Origin: an uncultured Porphyromonadaceae bacterium
GTDB taxonomy: Bacteria > Bacteroidota > Bacteroidia > Bacteroidales > Muribaculaceae
Assembly (NCBI GenBank): GCA_902493335.1
Contig: CABUPJ010000022.1
Location: forward strand, 1 to 52,073
DNA length: 52,073 nucleotides
Reading direction: 5' to 3'
Positions 23,798 through 32,442 of this stretch are shown here, in pieces (within the stretch, counting starts at the first letter, position 1; every line of letters starts with the position of its first letter). The notes beneath the pieces were generated by a model. The model saw only the letters and a list, made by a program, of their open reading frames with translations, made no database searches and had not been told where the DNA came from. Position numbers and translations under genes: made by a program.

Positions 23798-25042
23798 CCA
23801 TCTGTCAAACCGAGGCGCGAACATATCGATGTCGCGCTGGGGCACTCCGAGCCTGCAGGCTTCTGTCCGCCATGATTTCATCGTTTTTTTTACGTCGTCG
23901 ATGATATTTCGGGCTTTAATTGCCGGCAGCATATATTCTGTAGCTGATGACAACAGAATATCAAGATTAGATTCACTTGTAGAACGGTTTATCAGCAGAC
24001 TTTGATTATCTGCAAGCGTCGGGGTGATGTCGTATGCCGGAGATAGCTCCCAGCCTTTGCGAGTCAATAGAAAACCATGATTTCGGAAGTGATCGTCGGA
24101 GTTACCGACAATGATATAGAATGCCACGCGGCGATATAGTTCCTCTAAGTTTTGCTCGACATTGCTTCCGTGCTGAATTATGAAATCGACAATGTCAGTA
24201 TAGCCATAACCCGTTGAAGCGTTGTCGCCGTCTGTAAGCCCGAGCAAAGTCAATGCAGACGCAAAATGTATCCGTCTGCCGTCGCTGTTTCTGTCGAAGC
24301 GTTTTGAAAGAAGTATATGATAGCCTCCGCCGTCGATTATCCGTGTCTCGGCAACATTCAGTCCGGCTTTGCGCCCCATCACATGACAGAAATGTTCCCA
24401 TTGGGCAATGTCATAATCATCTTTACGCGAAGGGAACTTGGCAACAGTCAGACTGCCGTTCTCATCAATAACAGATGCTTTCGGGCGCGCACCGCCGAGG
24501 GACGTTCCCGGATGCAACAGTTGAGCGAGCCATTTCTTCGACGGCAATAGATGCTTTTCCTCACTAAGCTCAATTTCATGAGCGGCCCGCATCAATTCTC
24601 TTACATTAGCCAATGGCGGCACACGAAGGCTTTCCTCGCAGTTGATGAACTTTCCTCCGGGAGTTTCCGCAAACCGGAAACCGCCCATACGCGAAGCGTC
24701 GTCAATACCCATCAGATAATCGAATGAAGTCAATCGACGCACGGCCCTTTTCTCATCAGTGGCGGCAATCTGCTCCCGTCTATTTAACAGAGTGCGTCCC
24801 CACCGGTCGGGGAGAGCATCTGAGAAACACGCGAATATGTCGCGCTCCGGTCGGGTGTATTGGATGCCGGTATAGGTCTGTAAATCCTCGCTGAGAAAAA
24901 CATCACCATATTTGGCAAGCCACTCTTTATCATACGAAAAGCCATATGTCTCGCTGCCACGAACCGAATCGCAAGAAAGCTCGCCAATCAGCTGAGGCGT
25001 TTCCAGCCAGTCAAAGTCCCCGAAAACAAAAATGCTTCGCAT
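23783..25042 (-). CDS. hipA: HipA family serine/threonine kinase toxin
   Basis: The ATG at 25042 (MRSIFVFGDFDW) gives 419 residues, close to the usual HipA length. Motifs are complete: an N-terminal HipA N1-like region with TYTGIQYTRPERDIFACFSDALPDRWGR, the Gly-rich GTSLGGARPKA of the nucleotide-binding lobe, VGNSDDHFRNHGFL with catalytic D316 (and D317), and AYDITPT for the metal-binding Asp. HipA kinases phosphorylate targets such as glutamyl-tRNA synthetase and cause growth arrest. It is the last gene of a hipB/four-helix-bundle/hipA unit and starts 4 nt after one arm of a 13-bp inverted repeat. It is AT-richer than its neighbours. Confidence 0.92.
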   Translation of the reverse strand: MRSIFVFGDFDWLETPQLIGELSCDSVRGSETYGFSYDKEWLAKYGDVFLSEDLQTYTGIQYTRPERDIFACFSDALPDRWGRTLLNRREQIAATDEKRAVRRLTSFDYLMGIDDASRMGGFRFAETPGGKFINCEESLRVPPLANVRELMRAAHEIELSEEKHLLPSKKWLAQLLHPGTSLGGARPKASVIDENGSLTVAKFPSRKDDYDIAQWEHFCHVMGRKAGLNVAETRIIDGGGYHILLSKRFDRNSDGRRIHFASALTLLGLTDGDNASTGYGYTDIVDFIIQHGSNVEQNLEELYRRVAFYIIVGNSDDHFRNHGFLLTRKGWELSPAYDITPTLADNQSLLINRSTSESNLDILLSSATEYMLPAIKARNIIDDVKKTMKSWRTEACRLGVPQRDIDMFAPRFDRWLLMQ

Positions 25043-25046
25043 TTTG

Positions 25047-25059
25047 GTAATTAGCAATT
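25047..25059. repeat. Inverted-repeat arm between four-helix-bundle gene and hipA
   Basis: GTAATTAGCAATT, exact reverse complement of 25432-25444. It ends 4 nt before the hipA start codon, so pairing in mRNA would cover the hipA initiation region. Confidence 0.85.
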
Positions 25060-25071
25060 ATAAATGAGTAA

Positions 25072-25425
25072 TTATTTGTTATATAGCGTTTTTGTGATGG
25101 ATTGTAGGAGTCGTATTAATTCTCGACAATCTTTCAACATGCTTTCGGACTGAGCCTTTGTCATATACTCTTCATCTCCGAGTAAACAAAACCAAAACTC
25201 AGACTCTCCTGCTTCCTTTTGAGCAATCGAGAGTTTACTGGCAAAGTCAGCCTTAGTTTGACCATACTGGCTTTCCGCGATATTAGCTCCAATAGTGGTA
25301 CCACTTCTAAGAAGCTGTTTTGATAAAATATATTCCTTTTTCTCTTCGCATAGATATTTATATAATTTCACACAGCACCGTGCGAACGCATAACTTTTAT
25401 CTCTAACTGCATTTTCCTGTTTCAT
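25072..25425 (-). CDS. Four-helix bundle protein (23S rRNA IVS/S23-like)
   Basis: The 117-residue protein matches the four-helix bundle family first known from open reading frames inside 23S rRNA intervening sequences. It shows DKSYAFARCCVKLYKYLCEEKKEYILSKQLLRSG split over helices 1-2, the family hallmark TTIGANIAESQYGQTKADFASKLSIAQKEAGESEFW and a C-terminal ELIRLLQSITKTL. Members also include the diversity-generating retroelement accessory protein Avd, which binds RNA. Here the gene lies between hipB and hipA on the same strand and is bracketed by a 13-bp inverted repeat, so it looks like an inserted cassette. Its biochemical role is unknown. Confidence 0.92.
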   Translation of the reverse strand: MKQENAVRDKSYAFARCCVKLYKYLCEEKKEYILSKQLLRSGTTIGANIAESQYGQTKADFASKLSIAQKEAGESEFWFCLLGDEEYMTKAQSESMLKDCRELIRLLQSITKTLYNK

Positions 25426-25431
25426 CGCTTA

Positions 25432-25444
25432 AATTGCTAATTAC
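25432..25444. repeat. Inverted-repeat arm between hipB and four-helix-bundle gene
   Basis: AATTGCTAATTAC, reverse complement of 25047-25059. Together the arms enclose 25047-25444, containing only the four-helix-bundle gene. Confidence 0.85.
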
Positions 25445-25458
25445 TAATTATTAATTGC

Positions 25459-25776
25459 TCATTTCTTACTGGCACGTTGGCGATGTTTCAGACTTAAATC
25501 TTGCAAGTTGCGTCCGAGAGTATCTTCTTTAGCTATCAAAAGAAGATCATCATCAAGTTGCAGAGCATAAAGAACACGCGCATAGATGCCTATTGAGACC
25601 GTAGGCGAACCTTTCTCAATGCGGTTCACTGTGAGAGGCGAACAGGTAGCCCGTTCAGCGACCTGCGCGATCGAAAGATTGCGACGCAATCGGGCGAACT
25701 TAATCTGCTCACCCATAAGAGCCATCTTCTGTTCCAGTTTCTTGGGCAGCTTAGTCCCCATTGTGTTCTTTGTCAT
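25459..25776 (-). CDS. hipB: HipB-like XRE family antitoxin/repressor
   Basis: The ATG at 25776 gives 105 residues. A helix-turn-helix of the XRE type spans about residues 22-75: MGEQIKFARLRRNLSIAQVAERA, CSPLTVNRIEKGSPTVSIGIYARVLYALQ. This is the layout of HipB, which binds HipA and represses its own operon. The basic tail (RHRQRASKK) is also common. It is the first gene of the locus; its upstream region is extremely AT-rich and holds a -7 box. Repression by a HipAB complex is expected from the family but not shown here. Confidence 0.9.
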   Translation of the reverse strand: MTKNTMGTKLPKKLEQKMALMGEQIKFARLRRNLSIAQVAERATCSPLTVNRIEKGSPTVSIGIYARVLYALQLDDDLLLIAKEDTLGRNLQDLSLKHRQRASKK

Positions 25777-25799
25777 AATCAATATATCTTTTAATATTG

Positions 25800-25807
25800 C
25801 AAATATA
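25800..25807 (-). promoter_or_regulatory. hipB promoter -7 box
   Basis: On the minus strand TATATTTG, 23 nt before the hipB ATG. AATATATC and GATATATT copies on either side could be operator half-sites, but the region is so AT-rich that this is weak. Confidence 0.5.
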
Positions 25808-25936
25808 ATAGAATTATTTATTATATGATATATTAATTCAAGTAAAAGGTTATCAGATTATCAAAAAATACATTTACGCCTTGCAGGCGCGTAAAATAAT
25901 AAGGTCTGAAAGTATAACGCGCGTGTAAAAATTATA

Positions 25937-25944
25937 TATCTTTG
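25937..25944 (+). promoter_or_regulatory. Promoter -7 box of the T9SS cargo gene
   Basis: TATCTTTG, 34 nt before the ATG at 25979. Confidence 0.65.
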
Positions 25945-25978
25945 CCACATAAAACATCTTACACTGTCATCCATAATT

Positions 25979-27394
25979 ATGAAAAATTTTGCCTTTATTT
26001 GCTGCATGACGCTCGGGCTTTCTCCTCTGTTTGCCGAAGCCCAGACCCTTGTAAAAGAAATGGACGGAGCACACACACGTTTCATTCCCGGACAATATAT
26101 GAAAAACGGCAAGGCCGCGATATACTTTTCCTCTGACGAATACGGCTACTCCGACGGCTCGACAAACTATCAGGCCGAGATTTTCGATTTCGACCTCAAA
26201 CCTCTGAAAAAGTTCAACTTCGAGATTCTGCATCCTTATACGGTGACCGAGAAAAGATCTTCGTCGCGCACCACGGCAAAGACACGCGTAATCACCGAGC
26301 AACGCTCATACCTCACCGGTATTCCTGCTGTCGCCGACATGGACGCCCGCAAGACCGCCTTCATAAAGCATGTTTACGATGCAAACAAATATCTTGACCC
26401 GACCATCACGCTCGAACTTCTCTCTGCCGGCTGCCGCGTCGACGGCACCACCGTCTATATCGCGCTGCCCGTGACCGAGGATGCAGGCATATACGGCTGC
26501 CGGCAGTATCTCACGAAAGTCGAGACATATCTTGACGCCGCCGACAACACGGGTTATGCCTACACTTATACTACACAGATACCTGTTTTCGAGAGCGGAT
26601 GGGACAAAATAACGTGGTATGATGTCGCCGTCAGCAATTTCTGCACACCCCGGTGCAGCGACGTCTCAGCCATGAACCACTGGAACAGTGGCGTCTATCT
26701 GCCCTTCTCCCAGACATTCTTCAACGACGACGAGAAATTCGAGTATGTCAGATACAAGGCTTCTCTTGCCGAAGACCGCGTCGCTGATTCGGCCATAGGA
26801 GGCATCTCTTTCCCCGACGGGAGCAAGACACCCGAAGAATTTCTCTTCGGCATCACTCCGTCTGACCGTGACGGAGACGGCAATGAAGACTACCGCAGCA
26901 CTCACTACGGCGTCCTGTATAACGGACTCGAAGTTGTCACCGAAGACGGCAGGACTCTCTACTCGTTCCCGATTCCCGATAACTGTTACGGCAACGCAAG
27001 CATCGAATTTTTCAAGTCTGACAACAGCATCCTCGCCCAGGCCGACTTCAACTGGTATAACGATAAAAACGAATATGTCCATACCGTCAGATTCTATCGT
27101 CTTGACCGAAACTCGTCAGTAGCAAAAATCATCCGCGACGAAAACCGCGTCTCAGTCAGACCCAATCCGGCCACACGCGGCGAGACAGTCGAGATGACCC
27201 TGCCGGCCTGCGGTGACGGTCAGCGCACAGTGACCGTCACGTCTCAGAACGGCATGCAGGTTTTCAGACAGCCCGTCAGACCCGGCGATGACCGCATCCC
27301 GATACCGACCGAAGGTCTCGCCTCAGGCATCTACCTCTTCACACTGACCGAGAACGGCCGCGCGGTAGAGACCTGTAAAATCATCATACGTTAA
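25979..27394 (+). CDS. Secreted protein with type IX secretion C-terminal sorting domain
   Basis: The 471-residue protein begins with a signal peptide (MKNFAFICCMTLGLSPLFAEA) and ends in a T9SS type A sorting domain of about 75 residues: VSVRPNPATRGETVEMTLP, a GMQVF strand, then ASGIYLFTLTENGRAVETCKIIIR. That domain directs export across the outer membrane by the type IX system and is then cleaved. A T9SS plug protein gene is present at 35215. The central region has no recognised enzyme motif; SDRDGDGNEDYRSTHYG looks like a calcium-binding DxDxDGxxD-type loop. The gene is divergent from hipB. Confidence 0.8.
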   Translation: MKNFAFICCMTLGLSPLFAEAQTLVKEMDGAHTRFIPGQYMKNGKAAIYFSSDEYGYSDGSTNYQAEIFDFDLKPLKKFNFEILHPYTVTEKRSSSRTTAKTRVITEQRSYLTGIPAVADMDARKTAFIKHVYDANKYLDPTITLELLSAGCRVDGTTVYIALPVTEDAGIYGCRQYLTKVETYLDAADNTGYAYTYTTQIPVFESGWDKITWYDVAVSNFCTPRCSDVSAMNHWNSGVYLPFSQTFFNDDEKFEYVRYKASLAEDRVADSAIGGISFPDGSKTPEEFLFGITPSDRDGDGNEDYRSTHYGVLYNGLEVVTEDGRTLYSFPIPDNCYGNASIEFFKSDNSILAQADFNWYNDKNEYVHTVRFYRLDRNSSVAKIIRDENRVSVRPNPATRGETVEMTLPACGDGQRTVTVTSQNGMQVFRQPVRPGDDRIPIPTEGLASGIYLFTLTENGRAVETCKIIIR

Positions 27395-27447
27395 CCCTTT
27401 CCTGTCACATTTAGGTGGTTTTTGACGGTTGCTAACGATTATTTTAG

Positions 27448-27455
27448 TAGCTTTG
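27448..27455 (+). promoter_or_regulatory. Promoter -7 box of the acyl ligase/bioB/radA operon
   Basis: TAGCTTTG, preceded by TTG about 17 nt earlier, lies 86 nt upstream of the ATG at 27542. Confidence 0.6.
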
Positions 27456-27541
27456 TATGTTATTATCCGGGCGACGTTTATAAACAAAACAAAATCGCAT
27501 CGGGTTATAATGATGTCTCAACGATTTAATCCTCAAAGACA

Positions 27542-29197
27542 ATGACTAATCAAGACAATCTGATATCATATATCGCCGAATCGATTAAAAACAACTGGGA
27601 AGAGCTGGCTCTCACCGACTTCGACGGCATGTCGATTCAATATAAGGCGGTTGCCCGTAAAATCGCCAAACTCCACCTGCTTTTTGAAGGCGCAGGCCTA
27701 AAGTCAGGCGACAAGATTGCCCTCTGCGGCAAGAACTCGGCCCAATGGGCCGTCGCCGCACTCGCCGCACTGACCTACGGAGCGGTGGCCGTTCCCATTC
27801 TCCACGATTTCAAAGCCGACAACATCCACCATCTCGTCAGCCACAGCGACGCCAAACTGCTGTTTACCGACGCCTCGACATGGGAAAATCTCGACCCCGA
27901 CGCCATGCCGGGCATCCACGGCGCGCTGCTGCTCAACGACTACTCGCTGCTGATGTCACGAGAAAAAAAACTTGCCGAGGTGCGCAACAATCTCAACCGC
28001 CTTTTCGGCGAGCACTACCCTGAGCGCTTCACGGCAGCAGACGTCAGATATGAGACCCCTGCCCCCGACAGCCTCGCTCTGATCAATTACACTTCGGGCT
28101 CCACAGGCTTCTCGAAAGGCGTGATGCTGACCTATCGCAATCTCTGGTCAAACATACAGTTCTGTATCGACGGCCTCACTTTCCTTAAACCCGGCGACGG
28201 CGTGGTATGCATGCTGCCGCTCGCCCACATGTACGGTCTGATGGTCGAGATGCTCCACCCCTTTGTCAAGGGATGCCATGTCTATTTTCTGACCCGCACA
28301 CCCTCGCCGAAAATCATCATGGATGCTTTCGCGCGCGTAAAGCCGAAGATGATTGTCACCGTGCCGCTCATCATCGAGAAAATCATCAAGAACAAGGTCT
28401 TCCCGCTGCTCGACAAGCCGTTGATGAAACTTCTGCTCCACGTGCCGTTTATCGACGACCATCTCCTAGGCAAGGTGAAAGAACGCCTTTATGGAATCTT
28501 CGGCGGCAATCTTCAGCAGATGATTATCGGCGGTGCCGGCGTCTCGAAAGACGTCGAGACCTTCCTGCGCAAGATAAAATTCCCCTTCACCGTCGGCTAC
28601 GGCATGACCGAGTGCGGCCCGCTCATCGCCTACGCGCCGTGGGACATCCAGCGTCCCGGCTCATGCGGCAAAGTCGTCGACCGCATGGAGATCAGAGTCA
28701 AGTCTGACGACCCGGCCGTAACACCCGGCGTGCTGTGGGTCAAAGGCGACAATGTCACCAAAGGCTACTATAAAAACGACGAGGCCACACGCGCGTCGTT
28801 CGACGGCAAATGGTTCAACACCGGCGATATATGCAACGTCGATGCCGACGGCTTCATATATATCCGCGGGCGCGACAAGAACATGATTCTCGGTCCTTCG
28901 GGTCAGAACATCTATCCCGAAGAAATCGAACAGAAACTCAACAACATGCCTTATGTCAGCGAGTCGCTCGCCGTCGACGAAGACCACAAGATCGTCGCCC
29001 TCATCTACCCCGACTTCGAGAACGCCCGCAAACAGGGCATGACCGACGCCGAAATCAACGACATAATGCAGCAGAACATCAATCAGCTCAACAACGAGCT
29101 TCCGGCATATAGCCGCATCGCCCGCTTCCGCATCTTCCACGAAGAGTTCGAGAAGACGCCCAAACGCTCGATAAAACGCTATCTATATCAACATTAA
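27542..29197 (+). CDS. AMP-forming acyl-CoA synthetase (long-chain type)
   Basis: The 551-residue enzyme has all adenylate-forming motifs: the P-loop NYTSGSTGFSKGVMLTYRN, YGMTECGPLIAY, FNTGDICNVDADGFIYIRGR and the C-terminal GPSGQNIYPEEIEQ, with a final Lys region PKRSIKRYLY. It most resembles bacterial long-chain fatty acid CoA ligases, which activate a carboxylate with ATP and load CoA. The substrate cannot be told from sequence. It is the first gene of a plus-strand run with bioB 25 nt downstream, which might hint at pimelate-type acid activation, but true BioW proteins are different and smaller, so I do not assert it. Confidence 0.9.
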   Translation: MTNQDNLISYIAESIKNNWEELALTDFDGMSIQYKAVARKIAKLHLLFEGAGLKSGDKIALCGKNSAQWAVAALAALTYGAVAVPILHDFKADNIHHLVSHSDAKLLFTDASTWENLDPDAMPGIHGALLLNDYSLLMSREKKLAEVRNNLNRLFGEHYPERFTAADVRYETPAPDSLALINYTSGSTGFSKGVMLTYRNLWSNIQFCIDGLTFLKPGDGVVCMLPLAHMYGLMVEMLHPFVKGCHVYFLTRTPSPKIIMDAFARVKPKMIVTVPLIIEKIIKNKVFPLLDKPLMKLLLHVPFIDDHLLGKVKERLYGIFGGNLQQMIIGGAGVSKDVETFLRKIKFPFTVGYGMTECGPLIAYAPWDIQRPGSCGKVVDRMEIRVKSDDPAVTPGVLWVKGDNVTKGYYKNDEATRASFDGKWFNTGDICNVDADGFIYIRGRDKNMILGPSGQNIYPEEIEQKLNNMPYVSESLAVDEDHKIVALIYPDFENARKQGMTDAEINDIMQQNINQLNNELPAYSRIARFRIFHEEFEKTPKRSIKRYLYQH

Positions 29198-29222
29198 CCG
29201 ATTTGAGAAAAGGTAATCAGCT

Positions 29223-30179
29223 ATGATTGAAAAATTAAAGGAAAAAATACTCGCCGGCGGCCGCCTCACCGACGACGAAGCCTATGCCCTCGCCGAATGT
29301 GGCGACAGCAAGGCGCTTCGCGACGCCGCGGCTGAAATAACCGCAGCCTTCTCGAGCCGCGACTTCGATTCCTGCTCTATCGTCAACGCCCGCTCGGGCC
29401 GTTGCTCCGAAAACTGCAAATGGTGTGCCCAGTCGGCACATTTCAATACCAACTGCGAGACATACGGCCTCATCAGCCGCGAAGAATGCATGACCGCAGC
29501 CCGACACAACATCGACCGCGGCGTCAGACGCTTCTCTATCGTCACCAGCGGTCGCGCCGTCACCGGCAAGAGCCTCGACGGCGTCTGCGACATGATCGGC
29601 GACATCGTCGCCGACGGACGTATCCTCGCCTGCGCGTCGCTCGGTCTCATCGACCGCGAGGCAATGCACCGTCTCAAAGAGGCCGGCATCAGGCGCTACC
29701 ACTGTAATCTCGAGACTGCGCCATCGCATTTCGGCACACTCTGCACCACCCACACTATCGACGACAAGCTCGCCACGATTGAAGCCGCCCACGCCGAAGG
29801 CCTCGACGTCTGCTCGGGAGGTATCATAGGCATGGGCGAAAGCCGCCACCAGCGCGTCGAGTTCGCTCTGACGCTGCGCCGCGCCCGCCCGGTATCGATT
29901 CCCATCAATATCCTCAATCCTATTCCCGGCACACCGCTCGAAAATACCGCACCCATCAGCGACGACGACATTCTCGACACCGTCGCCCTCTTCCGCTTTA
30001 TCCACCCCGCGACGCAACTGCGCTTTGCCGGAGGCCGCGCGCGTCTCAGCCGCGAGACTCAGCTCGAAGCCATGCGCATCGGCATCAACGGTGCCATCGT
30101 CGGCGACCTGCTGACGACAATCGGCTCTACTACTGACGAAGACCGCACCCTCGCCGAAGAAGCCGGCTATAAATTCTGA
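29223..30179 (+). CDS. bioB: Biotin synthase
   Basis: The 318-residue radical SAM enzyme has the BioB cluster motif C61-x3-C65-x2-C68 in GRCSENCKWCAQSAHF, preceded by SIVNARSG. Other BioB regions are FSIVTSGR, CASLGLID, YHCNLETAP, GGIIGMGES, PINILNPIPGTPL and the C-terminal RFAGGRARLS. It inserts sulfur into dethiobiotin. No other bio genes are visible in the window. The gene lies 25 nt after the acyl ligase and 7 nt before the RNA methyltransferase. The second cluster is likely held by conserved Cys and Arg of the GGR segment. Confidence 0.93.
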   Translation: MIEKLKEKILAGGRLTDDEAYALAECGDSKALRDAAAEITAAFSSRDFDSCSIVNARSGRCSENCKWCAQSAHFNTNCETYGLISREECMTAARHNIDRGVRRFSIVTSGRAVTGKSLDGVCDMIGDIVADGRILACASLGLIDREAMHRLKEAGIRRYHCNLETAPSHFGTLCTTHTIDDKLATIEAAHAEGLDVCSGGIIGMGESRHQRVEFALTLRRARPVSIPINILNPIPGTPLENTAPISDDDILDTVALFRFIHPATQLRFAGGRARLSRETQLEAMRIGINGAIVGDLLTTIGSTTDEDRTLAEEAGYKF

Positions 30180-30186
30180 CACGACG

Positions 30187-30966
30187 ATGGAACTGACTAA
30201 CTCCCTGCGAAAAAAAATACGGTCGCTCGCCGAGGCAAAATACCGCCGCGAGTATGGCCTCTTCGTTGCCGAAGGCTCCAAATGTGTCGCCGACACCGTC
30301 GGCGCCTTCAGCTGCGAGACGCTGCTGGCGACAGCATCATGGATCGAGGCTAATGACGCCATCGTCAATGCCGTCGGCCGCGACTGCCTGATACAGGCTC
30401 CGCGCGACGAGCTCGGACGCATCTCCTCGCTCAAGACGCCACCCGAGGTCATCGCCGTCTACCGCATACCCGACACAGCGCTCGACACCCGCGCCGCAGC
30501 CTCGCAACTCGTCATCGCCCTCGACCGCGTCCAGGACCCCGGCAACCTCGGCACCATCATACGCGCCTGCGACTGGTTCGGCGTCACCACGATTATCGCC
30601 TCAGACGACAGCGCCGACCTGTGGAATCCCAAGACCGTCCAGGCCACCATGGGCGCCATCGCCCGCGTCAGAGTCCATTACGGCGATCTCGCCGCCATGA
30701 TTTCGGCCATAGCGCCGGCGGCTGTCTACGGCACCTTTCTCGACGGCGACAACATCTACCACAGCGCTCTCGGCGCCACCGGCGTCATCGTCATGGGCAA
30801 CGAAGGCCGCGGCATAAGCGACGCCATAGCCTCGATGGTCGACCGTCGGCTGCTGATACCCTCCTTCCCTCCCGGACGACCGACATCCGAATCGCTCAAC
30901 GTCGCCACGGCCACAGCCATCACACTCTCGGAGTTCCGCAGCCGTCAGATTAAATCAAGAAACTAA
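30187..30966 (+). CDS. TrmH/SpoU family RNA 2'-O-methyltransferase
   Basis: The 259-residue protein has a substrate-binding N-terminal domain (SLAEAKYRREYGLFVAEGSKCVAD) and a SpoU methyltransferase domain with knot motifs: LDRVQDPGNLGTIIRACDWFG, then VIVMGNEGRGISDAI, then PTSESLNVATATAITLSEF. Such enzymes methylate ribose in rRNA or tRNA using SAM. The N-terminal domain points to an rRNA enzyme of the RlmB or TsnR-like type, but the target cannot be fixed. It is in an operon between bioB and radA. Confidence 0.92.
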   Translation: MELTNSLRKKIRSLAEAKYRREYGLFVAEGSKCVADTVGAFSCETLLATASWIEANDAIVNAVGRDCLIQAPRDELGRISSLKTPPEVIAVYRIPDTALDTRAAASQLVIALDRVQDPGNLGTIIRACDWFGVTTIIASDDSADLWNPKTVQATMGAIARVRVHYGDLAAMISAIAPAAVYGTFLDGDNIYHSALGATGVIVMGNEGRGISDAIASMVDRRLLIPSFPPGRPTSESLNVATATAITLSEFRSRQIKSRN

Positions 30967-30994
30967 ACAGCCACAACCGTCAATCCTTTATCCT

Positions 30995-32362
30995 ATGGCA
31001 AAGACAAAATATAAATCCCTGTGGTTCTGCTCGTCATGCGGCGCCGACTCGCCCAAATGGGCCGGCCGCTGCCCCTCGTGCGGCGAGTGGAACACCATGG
31101 TCGAAGAGAAAGTCGCCGCCGGCCCGTCGAAGACCCTGTCGCCTTCAAAAGCCGGGCGCAGCGTCGCACAGACCATCAACAGCATCGTCGCCTCAGACGA
31201 CCCGCGCATCCACCTCCCCAGCGAAGAGCTCAACCGCGTTCTCGGCGGCGGCCTTGTCCCGGGCTCAATCATCCTCATCGGCGGCGAACCCGGCATCGGC
31301 AAATCGACACTCGTTCTTCAGAATCTACTGTCTATCAAATCCAAGACCATACTCTACGTATCGGGCGAAGAAAGCGCCACCCAGCTCAAACTGCGCGCCG
31401 ACCGCATCGGCCGCGGCAGCGACAACTGTTTTATCGTCTGCGAGACATCGCTCGAAACCATCTTCACCCACATCGACGAACTCAATCCCGGCATCATCGT
31501 CATCGACTCGATACAGACCATCGCCTCCGACGACCTCGAGTCGGCCGCCGGCAGCGTCAGCCAGGTCAGAGAGTGCGCCGCCAGGCTCCTCAAATACGCC
31601 AAAGAGTCGAATGTGCCCGTCATACTCATCGGCCACATCAACAAAGAAGGCACCCTCGCCGGCCCGAAAGTGCTCGAACACATCGTCGACGCTGTCCTGC
31701 AGTTCGAAGGCGACAGCCAGTATATGTACCGCCTTCTGCGCGCCATCAAAAACCGCTTCGGCAGCACCTCTGAATTAGGCATCTACGAAATGTGCCGCCG
31801 CGGCCTCCGTGAAGTCGCCAACCCGTCAGAGCTGCTGCTCTCACACCCCGACGAACAGCTCTCGGGCGTCGCCATCGGTGTCACCGTCGACGGCGCGCGT
31901 CCCTTCCTCATCGAAGTCCAGGCTCTTGTCAGCACAGCCGCCTACGGCACACCGCAGCGCTCTGTCACAGGCTTTGACGCCAAGCGTATGAACATGCTCC
32001 TCGCCGTTCTCGAGAAACGTGTCGGCTTCAAACTTGCCCAAAAAGACGTCTTCCTCAACATCGCCGGCGGCCTCAAGGTCAGCGACCCCGCTCTCGACCT
32101 CGGCGTCATCGCCGCCATCCTTTCGAGCAACGTCGACATGGCCATACCCAAAGGCTTCTGCATGACAGGCGAAGTAGGCCTTTCGGGCGAGATTCGTCCC
32201 GTCACACGCCTCGAACAGCGCATCGTCGAAGCCGAAAAACTCGGCATGACCGACATCCTCGTCCCCCGCAACAACCTCAAGGGCGTCGACACAGCCCGCT
32301 TCAGAATCAACATCCACGAAGTCTCAAAAGTCGAGGAAGCCTTCCGCGCCATGTTCGGCTGA
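30995..32362 (+). CDS. radA: DNA repair protein RadA
   Basis: The 455-residue protein has all RadA parts: a zinc finger C12-x2-C15-x10-C26-x2-C29, a RecA-like ATPase core with Walker A GGEPGIGKST near 96-105, the RadA-specific KNRFG at 252-256, and a C-terminal Lon-like domain with GCMTGE-type GEVGLSGEIRPV. RadA/Sms drives branch migration in recombination and repair. It starts 28 nt after the methyltransferase gene and probably ends the operon. Confidence 0.97.
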   Translation: MAKTKYKSLWFCSSCGADSPKWAGRCPSCGEWNTMVEEKVAAGPSKTLSPSKAGRSVAQTINSIVASDDPRIHLPSEELNRVLGGGLVPGSIILIGGEPGIGKSTLVLQNLLSIKSKTILYVSGEESATQLKLRADRIGRGSDNCFIVCETSLETIFTHIDELNPGIIVIDSIQTIASDDLESAAGSVSQVRECAARLLKYAKESNVPVILIGHINKEGTLAGPKVLEHIVDAVLQFEGDSQYMYRLLRAIKNRFGSTSELGIYEMCRRGLREVANPSELLLSHPDEQLSGVAIGVTVDGARPFLIEVQALVSTAAYGTPQRSVTGFDAKRMNMLLAVLEKRVGFKLAQKDVFLNIAGGLKVSDPALDLGVIAAILSSNVDMAIPKGFCMTGEVGLSGEIRPVTRLEQRIVEAEKLGMTDILVPRNNLKGVDTARFRINIHEVSKVEEAFRAMFG

Positions 32363-32415
32363 CAAACAAATCAAAGAAAAACTAAAAAATTATTTAGCAG
32401 TGTAAACTTTTTAGT

Positions 32416-32423
32416 TAACTTTG
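32416..32423 (+). promoter_or_regulatory. Promoter -7 box of the higBA pair
   Basis: TAACTTTG, 19 nt before the ATG at 32443, matches the TAnnTTTG consensus. Confidence 0.65.
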
Positions 32424-32442
32424 TGGTTGGAATCCTATAATC

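Noticed and set aside
27542..30179. Acyl ligase as a pimeloyl-CoA ligase (BioW) for bioB
   Set aside because: Sequence and size fit long-chain acyl-CoA synthetases, not BioW; adjacency alone is not enough.
29235..30452. 405-aa open frame opposite bioB and the methyltransferase
   Set aside because: Antisense shadow produced by GC-rich codon bias; repetitive Ala/Val/Asp composition and no family pattern.
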